From an uncultured Clostridia bacterium (GTDB lineage: Bacteria; Bacillota; Clostridia; Christensenellales; UBA1242), in assembly GCA_934757825.1 (NCBI GenBank), contig CAKVLP010000001.1, positions 496,001 through 560,000 of the forward strand: a stretch of DNA of 64,000 nucleotides, given 5' to 3'. The translations under genes were made by a program, and so were the position numbers. The notes below the pieces were generated by a model that saw only the letters and a program-made list of their open reading frames with translations, had not been told where the DNA came from and did no database searches. This document shows, one piece after another, positions 60,141-64,000 of this stretch (positions within the stretch are counted from its first letter, which is position 1; every line of letters begins with the position of its first letter).

Positions 60141-61394
60141 ATGAATGACGACGAAAAACAAAAACTTAATGAAACGCCAGGAGAGACAGTAGAAGAATTT
60201 GTGGTTTTTAAAGACGAACCACAAGATTTTTCTGCGCAAGAAAATCGCGTAAGTAAAGAAGTTGTCAAAGACACCGAAAAAATTGTCAAATCCAAAAAGA
60301 CAAACAAAAGCAGGCTTCTAAACGCGATATTTTTCTGTATAAGTGTGGTGGTGCTTGTAATTATCATTGTATATCAGTCGCGCAAATACGGCATTAAAGA
60401 TGTTGGCAAACTGGTGGCCGATGACCTTAATTTAAAGGGCGTGGCACTTATATTTTTGGCATTTATTGGCATTATGCTGTGCGATACGTTTAGAACTTAC
60501 ATTTTGCTGTATAAAGCGACCAAAATTAGTAGACCTATAATAAGTTATAAATCGACCGCAATTTGCCGTTATTACGACTGTATTACGCCGTTTTCGTTTG
60601 GAGGACAGCCTTTCCAGATATACTATCTTAGCACGCGCGGTGTGAATGCGGGCATTGCTACAAGCGTGCCAATGGCAAAGTATATGTTTTCGCAAATATC
60701 GTTTAGTATAATAGCCCTTATAATGCTTATTTTAGGCTCGGGAATGTACGGCGAACAAAGTAAACTCGTTGTTACAATTTCCATTATTTCGCTTGTCATA
60801 AGTATGCTATTCTTGCTTGCTATTATATTTTTGTCGTTGAGCAAAAAAGTTGCGCCTCGGCTTGTAATTTCTATTGTAAAATTTTTGAGTAAATTAAACC
60901 TTGTTAAGGATTATGAAAAAACATATCGTGCCCGATTTAGAAGCCTGCTTGAATATCAAAAAAGCATAAGATACTACCTAAGAAGTTTTTGGGTGGCGCT
61001 TTGCACATTTATTGCATCGGCTTTGATGGCCATTTTAAGGGCGCTTATCCCTTACTTAATCTATATGATGTTGAGTAGCAAAATGGAGGTAGGCTTCGCT
61101 GTTATTTTCTGCAAATGCGTGATTTGTGAGTTGGCGACAATGTACATTCCTTTGCCGGGTGGCGCGGGAATGGCGGAGATATCCTTTACGGCGTTATTCT
61201 CGTCGCTATTCTCCGACGGCTTGCTGTTCTGGGCAATGCTTATCTACCGAATTGCGTCATATTACATCTACATCTTGCAAGGTGTGCTTGTAATTGTATA
61301 TGACCTTATTGTTGGCGAAAAACGTGACAAAAAATATAAAGAAACCAAACTTGTTGAACTGAAAATTAAGGCGATGTACAAGGATCATCGTTAA
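60141..61394 (+). CDS. YbhN/LPG-synthase-TM family membrane protein
   Basis: This is a 417-residue polytopic protein of the UPF0104/LPG_synthase_TM family (PF03706), related to the flippase domain of MprF. A charged cytoplasmic N-terminus (about 58 residues) is followed by about eight hydrophobic helices. Family motifs are TPFSFGGQPFQIYYL and IPLPGGAGMAEISF. It may translocate a lipid or lipid-linked molecule; the catalytic MprF domain is absent. ATG 60141 starts about 18 bases after the -10, with no strong ribosome binding site. Confidence 0.8.
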   Translation: MNDDEKQKLNETPGETVEEFVVFKDEPQDFSAQENRVSKEVVKDTEKIVKSKKTNKSRLLNAIFFCISVVVLVIIIVYQSRKYGIKDVGKLVADDLNLKGVALIFLAFIGIMLCDTFRTYILLYKATKISRPIISYKSTAICRYYDCITPFSFGGQPFQIYYLSTRGVNAGIATSVPMAKYMFSQISFSIIALIMLILGSGMYGEQSKLVVTISIISLVISMLFLLAIIFLSLSKKVAPRLVISIVKFLSKLNLVKDYEKTYRARFRSLLEYQKSIRYYLRSFWVALCTFIASALMAILRALIPYLIYMMLSSKMEVGFAVIFCKCVICELATMYIPLPGGAGMAEISFTALFSSLFSDGLLFWAMLIYRIASYYIYILQGVLVIVYDLIVGEKRDKKYKETKLVELKIKAMYKDHR

Positions 61395-61495
61395 ACGCGC
61401 GTAGTATAGCCCTAAATTTATGGCTTTATAGGGACAATTAAAGGTGGATTATAATAAAGATAAAAGTAAATTATAATAAGGATGTATTATGATGA

Positions 61496-61527
61496 TAAAA
61501 AGCAAGTCATAACGACCTGCTTTTTTG
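61496..61527. terminator. Bidirectional terminator between convergent genes
   Basis: AAAAGCAAGTC pairs with GACCTGCTTTT (one A-C mismatch), with A- and T-tracts on both sides. Confidence 0.75.
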
Positions 61528-61557
61528 TTGTGGAAATATTGCTTCGACCGCTACAAT

Positions 61558-62766
61558 TTAGTTGCTACAATATGTGGTGGCTCTGTTTAGGTGGTCGTAT
61601 ATTTTTTCGCTATCAAAAAACTTAGCTAACTCGTCGTGGTTTTGGCGCAGAGTTTTGCCCGAAATTTTGATGCAATTTATGCCGATGTCTGTGCTTGCGC
61701 CAGTGTTTAGCAGAGTGGTGTAGCCATAAGAGGATAGCAGTGAGGCTTTGTACTCATTAAAATCGTCAAAATTTCCGACATAAATGCTTGTTTTGCTAAG
61801 AATTGGTTCGACCACCTCTTTCCAATGGGATAGACCACTAGCAAAGTTTATATCGTTGTCGTTTGCTCCAAATTTGTAACCGGTGCACGCAAATTTCCAG
61901 CCGTTGTCTCGAAGATGATTGGCTATTTCGTAGCACTTTTTTATTTGATATTTGCTATTTGCGTTGGTTTTTTGTGTTTTGTAACCCATAATGCCATTTG
62001 AGCCGTCTACACATATTAGCCCGCGCACGCCGTTAAGGGAAAAGTCGGGGCGGTCCTCTATAAATGTGTCGAGTAGGGTTATAAAGTCGTTGGAGTGGTG
62101 TATTCGGTCGTTTATACTGCGTTTTGGTGTGTAGGTTACTAAGTCTCCATTGTCGTCTAGAATAAGTTTGTCCACGGTGCCGTTTTTAACATTGTAATGG
62201 GCGCTTGCTAAGGCGAGTACGATTGGCTTTTTGCCATAGGGCACATACAGCCTTCCGTTAAGTGCTTGAACTGGGTCGACAAGAATATAATTGTTTTCAT
62301 ATATGGAAATAAGTATTTTCTCAAACTCGCATATTGTAATTTGGTTTTCGTCCATTAGGCTACTTTGTGAAGAGTTTTTCTTTAACACCTCGGGGAAAGA
62401 TATTATTGGTTCAAATAACATTATATCTATCGTCCCATTGTAGGGGCTGAGTTTGTGCTCGGCGACCTTTTTAGTGAGATATTGCGTAAGGTTTTTTATT
62501 TGAATGTCTTCGGAAAAATTACTAGATTTTATGACTTTAAGCGCGTCCAAATACTCTCCATCATATATCATTTGATTGACGTTTTTAATGAGCGTCTCTT
62601 TTTCTTTTTTGATGGTGTTGTCTATTTCGGACTTGTTTGAGACATAATAAACAGGGTCACTTGGTTCGCTAAAACTTACGTCAACTTTGTACACGGTAAA
62701 AAGCCCGAGCGAGACAAAACATAATAATATAGAGATAATTATATTTAAGATAATCAATTTTTTCAT
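61558..62766 (-). CDS. Polysaccharide-deacetylase-like protein lacking metal ligands
   Basis: This is a 402-residue protein with an N-terminal membrane segment (about residues 5-25), a helical region, and a domain resembling the large clostridial polysaccharide deacetylase-like proteins (YVPYGKKPIVLALASAHYN, GVRGLICVDGSNGIMGY, LRDNGWKFACTGYKFG). Where active members carry an Asp-Asp pair in the first motif and His residues in the second, this one has Ala-Ser-Ala and Thr/Phe. It is probably a non-catalytic relative. Single minus-strand gene. Confidence 0.65.
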   Translation of the reverse strand: MKKLIILNIIISILLCFVSLGLFTVYKVDVSFSEPSDPVYYVSNKSEIDNTIKKEKETLIKNVNQMIYDGEYLDALKVIKSSNFSEDIQIKNLTQYLTKKVAEHKLSPYNGTIDIMLFEPIISFPEVLKKNSSQSSLMDENQITICEFEKILISIYENNYILVDPVQALNGRLYVPYGKKPIVLALASAHYNVKNGTVDKLILDDNGDLVTYTPKRSINDRIHHSNDFITLLDTFIEDRPDFSLNGVRGLICVDGSNGIMGYKTQKTNANSKYQIKKCYEIANHLRDNGWKFACTGYKFGANDNDINFASGLSHWKEVVEPILSKTSIYVGNFDDFNEYKASLLSSYGYTTLLNTGASTDIGINCIKISGKTLRQNHDELAKFFDSEKIYDHLNRATTYCSN

Positions 62767-62796
62767 AAAAATAGTTTGTGTGTATTTTTTGGAAAT

Positions 62797-62824
62797 ATTA
62801 TGCGAGTTGTTGCAAATATGTCAA
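62797..62824 (-). promoter_or_regulatory. Promoter of the deacetylase-like gene
   Basis: On the minus strand TTGACA (62824-62819), 16-bp spacer, CATAAT (62802-62797). A second TTGACA faces the other way at 62831-62836. Confidence 0.6.
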
Positions 62825-62903
62825 CATTTTTTGACAAAAAGTGCCACATTTAAAATTGTAATAATGGTTATTTATATTGGCTTAACCGTCAATAATTAAG
62901 TGT

Positions 62904-63317
62904 ATGAAAAAAGTAATTGTTGCTATCTTTTTAATAATTCTATTATCACTACTTTATGTGTCTTCCAATGTTTTTGTAAGCGCAAACTGTATCGCGAAAA
63001 ACATTCAAATAGTAAAAAAGTATGACGATAAGGCAGAACCTAATGTTTTGCAAGTGGGCGATTATAAAATAGAAAACCTTTCAAAATTAAACAGTTTTGA
63101 AGAAATAGACTACATATCTTTCAATATGGATAATAAATATATAAATATGCTTTTTGACATATTTAACGTAGTTGTTGTCAGTAAGTATGTTGTTTTTGAC
63201 AAAATCGTGTACGATTGCCATAGTGATAAAATCCCATATAATAATAAGATTAACATTCAAATTATTGTGGGAGATGAGACCCAGGTGGGTATTCCGACTA
63301 AATTTTCTGGATTTTAA
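62904..63317 (+). CDS. Small hypothetical secreted or membrane-anchored protein
   Basis: This is a 137-residue protein with an N-terminal hydrophobic segment (about residues 4-27), which could be a signal peptide or an anchor. A hydrophilic domain of mixed strands follows. No family is recognised. The ribosome binding site is weak (TAAG). It precedes the SpoIIQ-like gene by 64 bp, a place where Firmicutes often have spoIID or other sporulation genes, but it does not resemble SpoIID. Confidence 0.6.
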   Translation: MKKVIVAIFLIILLSLLYVSSNVFVSANCIAKNIQIVKKYDDKAEPNVLQVGDYKIENLSKLNSFEEIDYISFNMDNKYINMLFDIFNVVVVSKYVVFDKIVYDCHSDKIPYNNKINIQIIVGDETQVGIPTKFSGF

Positions 63318-63325
63318 AAAAATAG

Positions 63326-63355
63326 GTATATGCCAAGCAAATAGTGGCAACCATT
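63326..63355 (+). promoter_or_regulatory. Candidate SigF-type promoter before the M23 gene
   Basis: GTATA (63326-63330), 15-bp spacer, GGCAACCATT (63346-63355). It matches the SigF -35 fully and the -10 (GGNNANANTR) at most positions. No SigA-type promoter is visible here. Confidence 0.4.
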
Positions 63356-63381
63356 ACTAAAAAAAGGAGGTCGTCGATAAA

Positions 63382-63960
63382 ATGACAAAAAAAGAAAAGG
63401 GAATATATATACTTAAAAAATATGGTTACTTAATGGTGTTTGGATTGTGTGCATTGATCCTTGTAATTGCACTTATCGCATCAAGTGGCAAAAAGAGTGG
63501 GGTTCCAGTGAAGCCGGACGAGCCTGTTAATTCCAACGCAACGTCTTTTGGATTGCCAGTGCTTAATATGGATATTGTAAAATCATTTTCGGATAAAAAA
63601 CTTCAATACAATGCAACATTAAAACAATACGAAGCACACCTTGCTACTGACTTTGCGTGCGAGGCTGGGGCGAATGTTTATGCTATTGGAGACGGAACAG
63701 TGGTGGAAGTAGGCAATAGTTATTTAAAAGGTAATTATGTTGTAATCAATCACGGCAACAATCTAAAAAGTATGTACGCATCACTTAGTGATACAATTCC
63801 AGTTAAAGTAGGTCAGACTGTGTCTAAGGGCGAGGTGCTAGGCACTGTTTCCAACTCGGCATATGGCGAACTTAATGAAGGCACCCATCTTCATTTTGAG
63901 ATGCTTGACAACGACAAACGCATTGACCCATCTGGCTATTTGACGTTGGAGAATAAGTAA
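63382..63960 (+). CDS. M23 peptidase-like membrane protein, SpoIIQ-like
   Basis: This is a 192-residue membrane-anchored LytM (M23) domain protein with one transmembrane helix at about residues 14-34. Zinc ligands seem complete: HLATDF (His and Asp) and HLHFEM (two His). Size and architecture match SpoIIQ, which in the forespore links to SpoIIIAH during engulfment and keeps the zinc site in clostridia. A SigF-like promoter lies upstream, and AAAGGAGG gives strong translation. Other small M23 anchors are the alternative. Confidence 0.78.
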   Translation: MTKKEKGIYILKKYGYLMVFGLCALILVIALIASSGKKSGVPVKPDEPVNSNATSFGLPVLNMDIVKSFSDKKLQYNATLKQYEAHLATDFACEAGANVYAIGDGTVVEVGNSYLKGNYVVINHGNNLKSMYASLSDTIPVKVGQTVSKGEVLGTVSNSAYGELNEGTHLHFEMLDNDKRIDPSGYLTLENK

Positions 63961-64000
63961 TTTTTCTTAAAAATATTGCAAAACTAACAAAACCTACTTG

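Overview
The window is an AT-rich stretch of chromosome from a low-GC Gram-positive bacterium. The best fit is an uncultured Clostridia-type Firmicute. The evidence is gene content and order: mrnC-rlmB-sigH, dnaX-ybaB-recR, rpsF-ssb-rpsR, walJ-htrA and pth-mfd-prsA. It also carries sporulation-type genes (a SigH-like sigma factor, a CwlD-type amidase, an SpoIIQ-like M23 peptidase), lipoproteins with lipoboxes, strong AGGAGG ribosome binding sites and TTG/GTG starts. No species is named. Nearly all genes lie on the + strand.

Layout. 1-4.6 kb: end of a radical-SAM gene, two minus-strand genes (membrane-anchored protein, Mrr-like nuclease), tRNA-Ser(GGA), an S51 peptidase, an odd AT-rich gap with GC-rich hairpins, a Nudix protein and an unknown protein. 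4.6-6.9 kb: alkaline phosphatase and an unknown protein. 7.0-12.4 kb: a compact surface-polysaccharide operon (two GT2, one GT4, a Wzx-type flippase, an initiating sugar transferase). 12.6-15.2 kb: unknown protein, small multidrug-export family protein, SDR, rlmH. 15.2-20.2 kb: a 125-bp tandem repeat, then dnaE and pfkA. 20.2-31.4 kb: bipA, rpsF-ssb-rpsR, an ABC exporter, recD2-comF, secA. 31.4-35.5 kb: HD phosphohydrolase, prfB with a programmed frameshift, tsaD, an unknown gene. 35.7-40.8 kb: cwlD-like amidase (-), then mrnC-rlmB-sigH-dnaX-ybaB-recR. 40.8-43.3 kb: three unknown genes. 43.3-48.8 kb: sbcD-sbcC and an M1-type lipoprotein peptidase. 48.9-54.3 kb: walJ, htrA, two CPBP proteases, tadA, a truncated GlmU-like protein. 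54.3-61.4 kb: pth, mfd, a PrsA-like foldase, a flippase-like membrane protein. 61.5-64 kb: a degenerate deacetylase-like protein (-), a small secreted protein, an SpoIIQ-like M23 peptidase.

The window is mostly housekeeping: replication and repair, translation, protein export and folding, and envelope assembly. I found no phage, IS element, CRISPR array or defence island. Promoters are unusually easy to read: many have a -35-like hexamer, a 17-bp spacer and an extended -10 of the form TGA-TATAAT. They correct several start codons and indicate that recD2 and the first CPBP gene are made from leaderless mRNAs. The most unusual observations are the 125-bp repeat before dnaE, the leaderless genes, the RF2 frameshift site lacking its usual internal Shine-Dalgarno, an SbcC without a zinc hook, apparent pseudoenzymes (GlmU-like, deacetylase-like), and the GC-rich hairpin cluster near 3.05 kb.
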